Origin: Paramoeba atlantica | Lineage: Eukaryota > Discosea | Direction: 5' to 3' | Assembly: GCA_977017575.1 (NCBI GenBank) | Contig: CDRNVI010000039.1 | Location: 62,001 to 126,000 of the forward strand | DNA: 64,000 nt | In this document: one piece after another, positions 50,768 through 63,375 of the stretch | Layout: the number at the start of each line of letters is the position of its first letter | Position numbering within the stretch: position 1 is the stretch's first letter | Made by a program: the position numbers and the translations under genes | The notes under the pieces: generated by a model | Told to the model about the DNA's origin: nothing | The model's database searches: none | The model's input: only the letters and a program-made list of their open reading frames with translations

Positions 50768-51484
50768 ACCTTTACGCCGAGCGTATGGTTTGGGACCTCC
50801 TTCTACGAATTGTGACACTTTGGTGTTAGTGATTGCAGAAATTTTTGTTTCCCATCCAGATTTATTGAACTGTGTGTATGAAGGTCTTGGCTCCAACCGA
50901 TCGCGAAGTTGATCAACTTTCTTTGCCCATGACGTTCGACTTACTGGATAATACAGAATCTCTGCTGTACTTAAATTGAGATCTTCCGCACATAATTCGG
51001 AGACTGATCTATTTTTACTGGAATCTTCATCGCACCATGACATTATATTACAGAAAGCTGGTGAATGACGTACTAAATGCCTTAGTAAACTTGCTCGCTG
51101 ACATTTGGAGACTGTACTGAGATTGTTTTCTCCCTGATACAATGATTCAAGACGCATGCTTCGTTGACCGTCCCAGGATTTATGTACGCAGCACACTATT
51201 CGTCTCATTTTAGAAATTTCAGTGTCCATTTTCAGTAAATCGGAGGTCTAGATCTTCCACGTGCTACAACCATAGGAAATAACTGGCATAACTAAAGTTT
51301 GAAATATACGAGTGCGGCACAGAATTGAAAGAGGTGAGTTCCAAACTGGACGCAGCCTGTGCATAGTATACCACCCAAGTCTAATCCGGTCCCTTGGGGT
51401 TGATAAGTTATTTTCGGGGTTTATTGCATTACCTAAGTACCTATACTGTATGTCGTCACTTTTGTGTATTCTCGGAATCAACAA
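50768..51484 (-). pseudogene. LINE reverse-transcriptase thumb and C-terminal remnant
   Basis: Frame 51484-51248 (minus) reads IQYRYLGNAINPEN and LVMPVISYGCSTWKI, the RT thumb motif where LINEs have V-x-x-x-x-x-Y-G-x-x-x-W. Frame 51229-50763 continues with RRIVCCVHKSWDGQRS and a helical region. A stop near 51240 separates them. Its 3' side meets the ATCGGGC repeat. Confidence 0.75.
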
Positions 51485-51490
51485 AGACTC

Positions 51491-52011
51491 TCATATTGGA
51501 AAAGTGTCGTCATGGCGATGAATTTTATTGGATGCGAATTTTTTATGTTCCTGCTCGGTGCACCGGAAGGCTTCAACCGTGCGACGTCGGGGTTTTTAAT
51601 CGACTCAAGCCCCAGATACGCTATCAACGAACACGTGCGATATTCAAGTATTGCAGAGAAAAGCGTTATCAAGGTGAGAGGGTAGGGGATGCGAAGTCTC
51701 TTGGTGCCCGCATGTCAAAAGAGCGACTTCTAGATGCAGTTGCAAAAGCCTACGAGTGGATGTCTTCATCAAAGCAAGTAAAGGCCACAGTCGCCGCTTG
51801 GGAGAAATGTGGTATTAACACTTCGACCTTGATTGACACCAACATTAATCAAGCATGTTCACGTCGCCATGAGCTATTCAATTTCGTTTCTTCTGAACCA
51901 GAGGAGGAAACCAATGATTCTGATTTATTTGAAGTGGAAGAAGAACTAGACGTTCAATCTTCGGTGGGCTTTTATTGCCCAACGGAATCTGTTTCACCCA
52001 AGACGGGCTAA
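51491..52011 (+). pseudogene. Pogo-like (DDE_1) transposase, C-terminal third
   Basis: Frame 51394-52011 is transposase-like from about 51491: YVPARCTGRLQPCDVGVFNR contains the last catalytic Asp in the Q-P-x-D-x-G-V-x context, followed by AVAKAYEWMSSSKQ and VAAWEKCGI as in other DDE_1 proteins, then an acidic tail. The upstream part of the same gene ends at 46354. The tail abuts an LT left end at 52027. Confidence 0.75.
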
Positions 52012-52026
52012 TTAACTGCGCTTCTT

Positions 52027-52812
52027 ATTGCGGTGGTTGTAAAACTACCGCTCTACACTCGATTATTGAAAAAAAAGTGAACAAAAACAGTGAAAATATA
52101 AAGAGGCACACAGTAATATAATAGAAGAAAAAAATATAAAAGGGGGCTCCCGTGATCCAAAATTGAAAAAAAAATTGAAAAAAATGGGGGGTCCATGGGG
52201 GGGGGTCCAGGGGGGGGGTCCAGGGGGGGAGGGCATGGTCGAGCAAATTTTTTCGAAAAAATTAGTTTTCGAAAAAAAACCGCAGAAAGGGTAGCCGGGG
52301 TCTTGGCGCGCATTTTCCACCCCCCTACCCCGGGGTGACCCCCCCGCGTATCCGCAGGATGAGTCCGCCGAGTTCGAACATTTTCGGAAAAAAAAATTTG
52401 AAAAAAAATTCAACTTGGCGAAAAAAATGGCAAAAAAAATATTTTTCAAAAATCGTTTCCCCTATTGTTAATTATAGTTTGGGATCTATACTAGGTTTCT
52501 CCGCAGGCGTTTTCGCAAGGTATCCCTTCTTAGAACCGTGGTGCGCCCCTCAAAATGACCCATTTTTGACCACAAAAGGTGAAAAAGTATTTTTCGGACC
52601 TAAAGGGGCATTTTTGTGTCGAAAGAATGGTATGGTTGGAGTCGCATTATCTACCCAATACGTTCGGTAGGCTTCCATTCATACCTACGAGTGATTTACC
52701 ACGCGCAAATGTCGGATTTAGTGCCCTGAGAGCAAAAATACCCAAAAATGACACCATTTTTACCCTAAAATCGGCTATTTTTGGCTATAATCTTTACGTT
52801 TTCCAGGCTAAT
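52027..52812 (+). repeat. LT copy at the junction of the two blocks
   Basis: Begins with GCGGTGGTTGTAAAACTACC and ends in TTTTCCAGGCTAA; lacks the right terminal repeat. The end of block 1 and the start of block 2 both lie in it. Confidence 0.8.
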
Positions 52813-52819
52813 TTTTCTG

Positions 52820-52927
52820 TTTTAAGCTCTTCGTTAAACGCGGTGGTAGTTTTCAACGCGAAGAGCGCAGCATGAATGACTTCTAATTCGAAAACAACCA
52901 CCGCGTTTAACGAAGAGCCTAAAAAAG
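52820..52927. repeat. Foldback A, copy in block 2
   Basis: Same as 42509-42616. Confidence 0.85.
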
Positions 52928-52996
52928 AAAATTATAACCGTAAGTGTATATAAGCGAGGAGGGGTTAACGAATGCTTCATAAATGAGGGCAACGCC

Positions 52997-53242
52997 GTGA
53001 AATGCACCATATGCGATGCTGAAGTTCATTCAAGAAGACTATCCCGGCATTTAACTTCAAAAAGGCATGTGAAAACCACGTCACCCGACGCTCTTCAAAC
53101 TTTAAACGAAACTGAGAGAGACATTGTGGAAGAAAATGTTTCATGCAACGAAGAACTGAGAATGGCAAAGTTCCGAAGCATTCATTTAAGACAGGTTGGG
53201 ATTTTGGACTTTCGCTTCCTCGCCTTGGTCTTCCAAACCTGA
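52997..53242 (+). pseudogene. C2H2 zinc-finger fragment, block 2
   Basis: Same as 42686-42931. Confidence 0.45.
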
Positions 53243-53386
53243 GCATTGTAGAGCGATCTGCCAATTCTTTTTTAGGCTCTTCGTTATACGCGGTGTTTGC
53301 TTTCAACTTAGAAGTCACTCATGATGCGCGCTTCGCGTTGAAACAACAGGAGAAACCGGAAGGATTGGAGCTAAAAATATCCGACT

Positions 53387-53673
53387 GTCAGGTAATAATG
53401 GGGTCAATTTTAGCTATTTTTGCTCTCAGAGCACTAAATCCGACATTTGCGCCTGAGAAATTACTCGTAGGCATGAATGAAAGCCTACCGAACGTATTGG
53501 GTGGAGAATACAACTCCAATCACACCTTTCTTTCCACACTAAAAGGCCCCTTGGAGTCCGAAAAATACTTTTTCACCTTTTTTAGTCAAAAATGGGCCAA
53601 TTTCGCTGGCATACCACGTCTTGAAGAAGGGATATCTGGCGAAAACAACGGTGTAGATGGCTAGTATAGGTCC
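53387..53673 (-). repeat. Inverted LT 3'-part, block 2
   Basis: Same as 43076-43362; a half foldback A precedes it at about 53270. Confidence 0.7.
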
Positions 53674-53677
53674 CTCC

Positions 53678-54528
53678 TCTGAAAGTGTTAACATATTAGA
53701 AAAAGCATCCTCCAAAAAAAAAAATCCTCCACCAACGACCACCAAAGCATCCTCCACAAACGACCCCGCAGCTGTAGCCACATCTTTGATAGCCCACGAA
53801 AGGAATCCTATTTCAATTGAAGAAGCCGAAGCTGAAGAAGTTCTTTTGCTCGACAGGCACAATGTTGAAGATCTCGAGCATGAAATGGTAGAAAGCGTGT
53901 CGTGTCTTCTAGATAAAGGTAAAATAAGATCTCCTAACAAAGCCAATATTGAAATTCGCCCCGAGCGGTTGTTGTTGGTTCCGCAGGAAAAACGGCATCT
54001 CTACCTTTTCAGGCGCTTGCCTTCATGCCATAAGGGAGATACCATTTTTCCTGTGGAAACTGCCGCACCTACACTGTTGGTATCTCCCTCTTGCCCTTTA
54101 CCCTGGGTTACATAGTAAAAACATGTTCCCTAGGACTCCTTACAGCTTTCCACGCGAGGAAGTCGTCGTCGCTGCGGCAAAAAGGCAGAAGGCTCCGACT
54201 TCTGATTTTTGCCTTGCGCCTCCTCCTTCCTCTACGGTCTTGCGTATCCCAAACTTCAAGTTGAAAAAAGCATGCGTGGCAAATCGGTCTTTGCAAATCG
54301 CTTCCGAAGGAGGTCTCGAGGCGTCCAAAAGGTGCGTTTTTCTTTCCTAAAACTATCTATTCATGGTGCTGCCTTTGGTTCTTTGCGAAAAAAGCATTTT
54401 CCGAAATTGTTTTTGTCGGGCCAAATTTCGGGCGAAATATCGGGCGAAATTTCGGGCCAAATTTTATTAATACTGGGTAGCGAGGGAGTAGTATCTCCCT
54501 CAATTCTGAAAATGTACCTCCCGGGAGT
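53678..54528 (+). other. Mixed repeat debris with foldback D, block 2
   Basis: Same as 43367-44217. Confidence 0.45.
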
Positions 54529-54726
54529 CGAACCTGCGATCACAAGATCATGAAGGTCAGGTGTTACCCACTGGAATCCCTGGGTTCGAGTCCCATGACC
54601 CATTTAAGCACCGTGATTTGTGCCCAAATCGAGGATAGGTCGGGGGGTAGACCCTTTTCTCACCCTGTTGGATCCGCCCTACCCCGGACAGCATAAAGAA
54701 GGGAGAGGCAGAGGTTGTAAACAACC
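54529..54726 (+). mobile_element. Possible second tRNA-related SINE, block 2
   Basis: Same as 44218-44415. Confidence 0.4.
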
Positions 54727-54866
54727 ACCGCAATAACACATTTTACTCGGAGGCGGCTATATCCCAAGAAAACATTAGACTACTGGCCTCTGAAAGTGTT
54801 AACATATTAGAAAAAGCATCATCCACCAACGACCCCGCAGCTGCAGCCACATCTTTGATATCCAAA

Positions 54867-55251
54867 TCATCATTTCCAAATCATTCCCGATTGCTCCGGA
54901 TGGTCACTGGCAAGCCAGACCCTTCACAGACAGATTTAGAAGTTCCGAGGCCGACGTCCTCTACCAGTTTCCGCTTTTCCGAGGCGGCACCAACGTGCTG
55001 TTGCCAACACGCTGCGTCGACGAACTGTACGTCAACACGGCTTACTCAAGAGGTATAAGCCGGGTAAGGGAGCTGGTTCCCTGAGGGGAGGGTCCGGGAC
55101 GGTCCTCCGAGTACTGGGCCTAGTCGGTTATCAGCCCAGCCTCTTAGAGTGAGGCCGCCGGGAATATTGCGATGAGCGGGTTTGAACTCGCCGTCTGAGC
55201 ACCATGTGCTTCAAACTTTGAATTCTTGCCACTCCGCCAAACCCCAACGCC
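54867..55251 (-). mobile_element. tRNA-derived SINE, copy 3 (block 2)
   Basis: Duplicate of 44556-44940; it arose by the block duplication, not by a new insertion. Confidence 0.85.
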
Positions 55252-55322
55252 AAAAAGGCGCATTACCATGATAAGGCAACCAAAGGAAACTTTCAAGTGG
55301 AATTGGGATTTTCCTATACGTA

Positions 55323-56665
55323 TCACAGACCCGGTGTTTACCAACAACGGGGAAAACGAGCGATTTGATGAAGCAATTCGTCCTATGAAGTCTCTTTTCG
55401 AAGATCACTGGCAGAGCTTGTGTCAGCTATTCACTCAGGAGTCCTCCAGCCTCCATAGCTCGCAGGCGAAAATTATTATTCACTTAGAATACCGTGAAAG
55501 AGTTTTAATTAATTTCAAACGTATGTCACCTCTGTATTCTGAAACCCCCGACGGTTTGCCTGTATTTTGGGATGCGCGTACTGATGGAATGCAGTTCGAG
55601 GTTGGGCTAGTACGTTGGATGCACACATCGCGTGATTCAGTGAATGTCGAGGAAATTGAACAAATTGATAGTGACAGTGGGAGTGACGAGAATGTTGCGC
55701 AATTAGGTTTAGTTCGAACTAACGCTCCTTGGTCGGTGAAACAATTAGTATGCGACGCGGTCGACTTTCTAATGAGTTCGGATTCAAGGTTTCTGCGGAT
55801 GCGCAAAGGTACTACCAGGGAGAGACACATTGGACGAACATTTGTGTTCGTATCAAGGATCTCTTTCTTTCTTGCAGCGATCGAGTTTCCTATCAGACGG
55901 TCCGTATTTGGTGGCGAACTAGGAAAGAGTACGGATTACAAGCGCTACAACCTGCAACTTCAAAAAACTCCCGTCCTAGCATACTAGCCTCCTATCGAGA
56001 TCTAATCACTGATCTGGTAAACGAGTTTTTTATGTACGGTGTTCCTGTGAGCAAGTGTCTTCTTTGGGTTGTCCTCTGTGAAATCGTTGAACAACCCAAT
56101 GTAGAGGAACAATGGAAAAATTCAGTCCAAAAAATAAGTGATGCAGTTCAAAAACCGAAAACTTTAACTGATGCAGAGGAAGGAATTTTTGTTCCATCGT
56201 ATCCAACCTTTTCTATTTGGCTACGAAAACTAGACATCAAATTAAAAAGTGCAAAATCAACCATGAAATGCGCATATCCTGAAAATATTGATGAACTCGG
56301 AAAGGATATGCTCCTTCGGGCGTGTCACTACTTAAGAAATGAGTGGAACGGAAAGGTCTTTGCTTCTCTTCTTGTTAATATGGACGAAACGGGAATCGCT
56401 TACAACTGTCTGGCTGAACGCACACTTTCCTTCAGGGAGCAGCGGCCCGGGAACATAGCGCTGGGGGATAAGCGAAGTGCAACATTTTGGGGCAACGCTC
56501 GATGGTTCAATGCTCCCCCCTTTTGTCATTTGGAATGGCAAAGATAATTATCACGGAGCGCATGTACGGACTTGCACAAGCACAGTTCAGTACCAAACAT
56601 TGAACCACTATGTTTCAACAGGTTCCCTTATGGAATATATTCGAGAAATTCTGCGTCCTTATTAG
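55323..56665 (+). pseudogene. Pogo-like transposase N-terminal part, block 2
   Basis: Same frames and breaks as 45012-46354; the PIF1 scrap precedes it at 55255-55322. Confidence 0.7.
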
Positions 56666-57069
56666 GTTGCATAAGTTGCTTCGTTACACCTAGAAAGCAA
56701 TGAGCCGCTTAGATTAAAAACACTAACCACACAACTGTTTAACATATCTCAAATTTAATGTTTGTTTTAATGAGTCCTCGCATAATGATGAGTCTTTTCA
56801 TTACAATAAACCAGGAAATGGAACCACCAACGCCCCTAGAGTTCAACGTAAATTGAAGGTATCAACTACTTAAGCGCTAAAATAAAACAATACAACTAAC
56901 ATATAAATATGAACATAAAACTTATAACCTTATATATCTACAATAAATATTAAATATAGTAATAAGAATAAAAACAATCTGACAGAAAAAACATGAATAA
57001 GAACTGCTCGCCCTGTCCGGGCTACAAAATCGCTACTCAAAATTTGAAATTAGGGGGGGGGGAATATAT

Positions 57070-58306
57070 TTAACAAGATTTCAAATACCATTGGTCACGT
57101 GAAACGCGTTCTGTAGAATGCTTTATTTTTGTTTGTGGGCTTCGCAGCTTTGGTTTAATTTCACTTTTCCCGTCTATATTTGTCTGAGCCTTTTGGTTCT
57201 TGTTGTTTCGTTGAAGTTTTAGACGTTCTGGATCTTCGCTTCGCGTTCGTTTCGGAATATTATTCATCACGTCGTTTTTAGATGATTCCTTTGTTTTTAC
57301 TTTGCTGTCACGTTTAGTTTGAAATTTTTCTTTTGGAGGATATTTTTCTTTTGGAGGATTGGGGTTCCTCTTTCCTGCTGGTTGTTTGTCAATACCCCCA
57401 CGGGTGCTAATTAGTCTCTTCCCTATCACATTTCCGGCGGATCGCTTATAAGTGACGGCGTTGGTGTGATCAAGTGTTCCTGCTTCCTTGGAAAGCCAAT
57501 CCGCTATTTCATTATGGGGGTTCCCCTCGTGGGCGCGAACTTTTACGCAAAACAGATTTTTCGATCCTGATTCAATTTTGATACAAATGTTGCACAGCTT
57601 TCGTAGGATTTCTGGATTTTGAAAGCCACTAAACCCTATCAATCTATTGCGGTGCCTGTGGATGTGAAAAAATTCGGTCAAAGTCAAGCATTATTTCGCA
57701 CTTTTAGAAATAATAAAAAGTATCTCCGAAGGAAGTTAGGAGTGGCTGCATGTGGCATGTACGACTCCGACACAAACGATCGGTGCAGACCCAGTGATCT
57801 CCTTTCAGGACGCAAATGAAAGTTTCATGCCTCTTGCTACAGGTGACGCTCTGGAAAACAAATTTGTGGCCTTTCAACCACTCGATAATATCATTTTCGG
57901 GGGCGCGGGCGAGCACACTATAGCTAATACTATCTGTACACTCGGAATCGGAGCAAAACGAGCAATCCATCGAGAGTAGTGCAGATATATGCGAAAAATA
58001 CCCTAAAAAAGACTTTGCAAGTAAAATATGATCATATGAGAATACTATGCTTTTTTCGTGAAATAATGCTTGACTTTCACCAAAAATTCCCATATGTAAT
58101 GCGAATCTGTGTGTACAACGATGTCTGTTCCATAATCTTGGGAAAATTGAAGTGCCTCAATCACCGCATAAAGTTCAACCGCTGTACTTTCAATTGTACT
58201 TTCAATATCTTCCTGGGGCTTTTTGCTTACCATGACTTGGTCAAAACCTTGTCCCAAAATATAAAACCCAGACCCATCTACAGATACACCTTTCTTTGTG
58301 GATTTG
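57070..58306 (-). pseudogene. LINE RNase H remnant, block 2
   Basis: Same as 46759-47995. Confidence 0.75.
57681..58076. mobile_element. 396-bp MITE, block 2
   Basis: Same 17-bp ends and TCA flanks as 47370-47765. Confidence 0.8.
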
Positions 58307-58412
58307 ATAAGTACGGGTTATGCTACCCCAACGCTTCTCTCTATGTTAATACCGACCGGTTTTCTACTATTCATAAAGTACAACGAGCAAAACTGGTGGG
58401 ACATACTGGTGT

Positions 58413-59393
58413 ATGATTCGTCATTCTTCAGACTTTCGGGAACATATTCAATGGAAACAACGTAGCAACGCTAGATTACCTTCCCCAAGTGAAGCTTGTG
58501 TTAAAGATCTTGGCATTACTATTGAACAAGCATTGGTTTACGCCATGGACCGCGAGCATTGGTTCAGAATTACAGAACAACTTCCTGACAACCCTGAACC
58601 AGCTGCAACCTATATAAAATCTGGCACGCAAAAGTGGAGAACCGCCGTCACAAGAGCCAAGAAGACTAAAGACCTACGCGAGTTACAGTATATTGAAGAG
58701 TCAACGGATCCTTTCCCTAACTTTAAAGCTATGCAGACATACAGGTATACGGATGCTTCTATTAAGAGAATGGTTAATTCTCAGGAAATTCGAAGTGGCG
58801 CTGGTATTGTGGTTATACCAACAAAAAAAGATCCAATAAGATGTTCAATCCCACTGGAAGTTACAACAATTGAGAGAGCAGAACTGCAATCCTTTTATTT
58901 AGCTCTCAACAAATTGCCAGAAAATTCATGCGCGTGCTTGTTTCACACAGATTCGCATTACGTTTGGGACTTATTTCACAATTTACGAAATAAACGGCGC
59001 ATTGTGGGATACACTGGGACAAAAAATGGCGATCTAATGTATGATGTGGACGCAAAGCTCAGGTTACTAAAATTCCATTCGTATAATATATATTTGTGCA
59101 AGGTAAAGGCGCACATTGGAAACAAATGGAATGAGGAGGCAGATGGTCTAGCACTTTTGGCATCACGAAAAGTGGCACGGGCTCCGACCCAAAAAAGGAG
59201 AAAAACAACTGCTCACTCGGAGGATAGTGAGAATTCACAACCGTTATGGTCTTTGAAAGCCTTACTCAAAAGGGGGTCCCTTGGAAATAAGCAAGCACGA
59301 GACATTCCATCATCCAAGCGCGAAGCTGAGGCGGAAGGGGTATTTCGGGGGAAGGTTGCGAGAGCTGGCGGTAATAGGAAACCGTCTAAGTAG
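58413..59393 (+). pseudogene. LINE C-terminal fragment with RNase H, block 2
   Basis: Same as 48102-49082; still open, which shows how young the duplication is. Confidence 0.8.
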
Positions 59394-59635
59394 GGAGAGG
59401 ATTGATGGAATTATTTCTTTGCCAACTTAGAATGCCTTGAGGATTATTCATAGGTTACCGGAAAAATATTGTTTGTTTGTACCGTATCAGACACATATAA
59501 ACTCTGAACGTGGAAGCGATAGATGAAAGCTTTCAAGGTGTAAACGATAAGTTTTTCAACCGACTTTACGTCGGTCTTTTGGTCTTTTGGACACCTTTCT
59601 TCGTGAATAGAGAACCATCTGTATATATATGCAAT

Positions 59636-59825
59636 CCAGGCTAAAGTGGACGAGGGAGAAACTAAAGGCACCTTTGGAAAACCACCTCGAAACTGGAACG
59701 GTATCACCCGTTAAAGACCCTTTTGCCACATCAGAATGCTCTACAAATCGGGAGATACCGTTCCAGTTTCGAGGTGGCTTTCCAAAGGTGCCTTTAGTAT
59801 CTCCCTCGTCCACTTTAGCCTGGAT
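59636..59825. repeat. Foldback B, block 2
   Basis: Same as 49324-49513. Confidence 0.9.
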
Positions 59826-60957
59826 TACATAGCCATCCGAACATGCTCCCTATGGCGCTTTACTGTTTCCCACGCGAGGAAGTCGTCGTCGCCGCGGCAA
59901 AAAGACAGAAGACTCCGCCTTCTGCCTTTTTGCCTTGCGCCTCCTCCTTCCTCTACGGCCTTGCGTGTCACACACTTCCGGGTAAATTCTGGACTATTTA
60001 GGTGTATTATCGGAACAAGGTGGAGAAATATCGAATGAAACCAAAGCGTATACACGTATATCAGGCCCCCAACTCTCAAAAAACGGTTTAGGAGTTGATT
60101 TGGGAAAAATATGTTTTTTCGCTTTGACCCATAAATTTTCAGTTCTTTTTTCAAAATATCAAAATTTGCTATGATCACCCTGGTGGGGAGGGGGGGGGGG
60201 CAGGAGATACCCATCGGAATTGTTGAAAAACTAGTGATCTTGTCACTCAATTCGATTCATACGTCTGCCTTTTTGCCTTGCGCCTCCTCCTTCCTCATCG
60301 GCCTTGCGTGTCACACACTTCCGGGTAAATTTTGGACTATTTAGGTGTATTATCGGCACAGGGTGGAGAAATATCGAATGAAACCAAAGCGTATAAACGT
60401 ATATCAGGCCCCAAACTCTCAAAAAACGGTTTAGGAGTTGATTTGGGAAAAATACTTTCGCTTTGACCCATAAATGTTTAGTTTTTGTTTGCAAAGTTTC
60501 AAAAATTGCTATGATCACCCTGGTGGGGAGAGGGGGGGGGGCAGGGGATACCCATCGGAATTGTTGAAAAACTAGTGACCTCGTCACTCAATTCGATTCA
60601 TACGTCTGCCTTTTTTCCTTGCACCTCCTCCTTCCTCATCGGCCTTGCGTGTCACACACTTCCGGGTAAATTTTGGACTATGTAGGTGTATTATCGGAAC
60701 AAGGTGGAGAAATATCGAATGAAATCAAAGAGTATACAGGTATAGAAGGCCCCAAACTCTCAAAAAACGGTTTAGGAGTTGATTTGGGAAAAATATGTTT
60801 TTTCGCTTTCACCCATAAATTTTTAGTTTTTTTTTGCAAAATTTCAAAACTTGCTATGATCACCCTGGTGGGGAGGTGGGGGGGACAGGGGGTACCAATC
60901 GTAATTGTTGAAAAACTAGTAATCTTGTCTCTAAATTCGATTCATACGTCTTTGTAA
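59826..60957 (+). repeat. Unit E tandem array, block 2
   Basis: As 49515-50645, but one unit reads CCTCATCGG where block 1 has CCTCTACGG, matching the third unit, and one G-run is longer by one. This looks like exchange among units. Confidence 0.8.
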
Positions 60958-61079
60958 ACATTTTTTTCGAAAACTCACCTGAAACGATATCGGGCATGAA
61001 ATCGGGCCACAAATCGGGCACGAAATCGGGCACGGCGAATTAACCTACGGTAGCGAGGGAGTAGTATCTCCCTCAATTC

Positions 61080-61796
61080 ACCTTTACGCCGAGCGTATGG
61101 TTTGGGACCTCCTTCTACGAATTGTGACACTTTGGTGTTAGTGATTGCAGAAATTTTTGTTTCCCATCCAGATTTATTGAACTGTGTGTATGAAGGTCTT
61201 GGCTCCAACCGATCGCGAAGTTGATCAACTTTCTTTGCCCATGACGTTCGACTTACTGGATAATACAGAATCTCTGCTGTACTTAAATTGAGATCTTCCG
61301 CACATAATTCGGAGACTGATCTATTTTTACTGGAATCTTCATCGCACCATGACATTATATTACAGAAAGCTGGTGAATGACGTACTAAATGCCTTAGTAA
61401 ACTTGCTCGCTGACATTTGGAGACTGTACTGAGATTGTTTTCTCCCTGATACAATGATTCAAGACGCATGCTTCGTTGACCGTCCCAGGATTTATGTACG
61501 CAGCACACTATTCGTCTCATTTTAGAAATTTCAGTGTCCATTTTCAGTAAATCGGAGGTCTAGATCTTCCACGTGCTACAACCATAGGAAATAACTGGCA
61601 TAACTAAAGTTTGAAATATACGAGTGCGGCACAGAATTGAAAGAGGTGAGTTCCAAACTGGACGCAGCCTGTGCATAGTATACCACCCAAGTCTAATCCG
61701 GTCCCTTGGGGTTGATAAGTTATTTTCGGGGTTTATTGCATTACCTAAGTACCTATACTGTATGTCGTCACTTTTGTGTATTCTCGGAATCAACAA
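61080..61796 (-). pseudogene. LINE RT thumb remnant, block 2
   Basis: Same as 50768-51484. Confidence 0.75.
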
Positions 61797-61802
61797 AGAC
61801 TC

Positions 61803-62323
61803 TCATATTGGAAAAGTGTCGTCATGGCGATGAATTTTATTGGATGCGAATTTTTTATGTTCCTGCTCGGTGCACCGGAAGGCTTCAACCGTGCGACGTC
61901 GGGGTTTTTAATCGACTCAAGCCCCAGATACGCTATCAACGAACACGTGCGATATTCAAGTATTGCAGAGAAAAGCGTTATCAAGGTGAGAGGGTAGGGG
62001 ATGCGAAGTCTCTTGGTGCCCGCATGTCAAAAGAGCGACTTCTAGATGCAGTTGCAAAAGCCTACGAGTGGATGTCTTCATCAAAGCAAGTAAAGGCCAC
62101 AGTCGCCGCTTGGGAGAAATGTGGTATTAACACTTCGACCTTGATTGACACCAACATTAATCAAGCATGTTCACGTCGCCATGAGCTATTCAATTTCGTT
62201 TCTTCTGAACCAGAGGAGGAAACCAATGATTCTGATTTATTTGAAGTGGAAGAAGAACTAGACGTTCAATCTTCGGTGGGCTTTTATTGCCCAACGGAAT
62301 CTGTTTCACCCAAGACGGGCTAA
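61803..62323 (+). pseudogene. Pogo-like transposase C-terminal third, block 2
   Basis: Same as 51491-52011. Confidence 0.75.
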
Positions 62324-62338
62324 TTAACTGCGCTTCTT

Positions 62339-63368
62339 ATTGCGGTGGTTGTAAAACTACCGCTCTACACTCGATTATTGAAAAAAAAGTGAACAAAAAC
62401 AGTGAAAATATAAAGAGGCACACAGTAATATAATAGAAGAAAAAAATATAAAAGGGGCTCCGGTGGTCCAAAACTGAAAAAAAAAATGAAAAAAATGGGG
62501 GGTCCATGGGGGGGTCCAGGGGGGGTCATGGTCGAGAATATGTTTTCGAAAAAATTAGATTTCGAAAAAAAACCGCAGAAAGGGTAGCCGGGGTCTTGGC
62601 GCGCATTTTCCACCCCCCTACCCGGGGGTGACACCCCCGCGTATCCGCAGGACGGGTCCGCCAAGTTCGGATTTTTTCGGAAAAAAAGTTTTGAAAAAAA
62701 ATTCAACTTGGCGACTTGATAACCCATTTTTGACTAAAAAAGGTGAAAAAGTATTTTTCGGACCTAAAGGGGCATTTTTGTGTCGAAAAAAAAAAAATAT
62801 CCAAATCATTCCCGATTGCTCCGGATGGTCACTGGCAAGCCAGACCCTTCACAGACAGATTTGGAAGTTCCGAGGCCGACGTCCTCTACCAGTTTCCGCT
62901 TTTCCGAGGCGGCACCAACGTGCTGTTGCCAACACGCTGCGTCGACGAACTGTCCGTCAACACGGCTTACTCAAGAGGTGTAAGACGGGTAAGGGAGCTG
63001 GTTCACTGAGGGGAGGGTCCGGGACGGTCCTCCGAGTACTGGGCCTAGTCGGTTATCAGCCCAGCCTCTTAGAGTGAGGCCGCCGGGAATATTGCGATGA
63101 GCGGGTTTGAACTCGCCGTCTGAGCACCATGTGCTTCAAACTTTGAATTCTTGCCACTCCGCCACCTCCGCCGTGTCGAAAGAATGGTATGGTTGGAGTC
63201 GCATTCTCTACCCAATACGTTCGGTAGGCTTCCATTCATGCCTACGAGTGAGTTCCCAAGCGCAAATGTCGGATTTAGTGCTCTGAGAGCAAAAATACGC
63301 GAAAAAGACCCCATTTTTACCCGAAATTCGGCTATTTTTGGCTATAATCTTTCCGTTTTCCAGGCTGA
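62339..63368 (+). repeat. LT copy split by a SINE
   Basis: LT left end from 62339, with an internal deletion of some 200 bp near 62716, up to 62787; it resumes at 63173 after the SINE and ends near 63368 in TTTTCCAGGCTGA. Confidence 0.75.
62788..63172 (-). mobile_element. tRNA-derived SINE, copy 4, with target duplication
   Basis: Full-length, minus strand. GTGTCGAA lies at both sides (62780-62787 and 63173-63180) and the LT sequence reads through once the SINE is removed. Its tail shows as an oligo-A on the + strand. Confidence 0.9.
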
Positions 63369-63375
63369 GTTTTCT

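Larger units (their letters stand above)
42040..52142 (+). repeat. 10.1-kb near-identical block, first copy
   Basis: From about 42040 to 52142 the sequence recurs at 52352-62454, offset 10311 then 10312. Differences I noticed are few: a T/C near 42414, a tract where CCTCTACGG is CCTCATCGG in copy 2, and a G-run of 9 versus 10 near 50221. Both ends fall in LT elements, which fits unequal recombination between them. Assembly error is the main alternative. Confidence 0.85.
52352..62454 (+). repeat. 10.1-kb near-identical block, second copy
   Basis: Repeats 42040-52142 in order and orientation. Small differences are noted in that entry. Confidence 0.85.
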
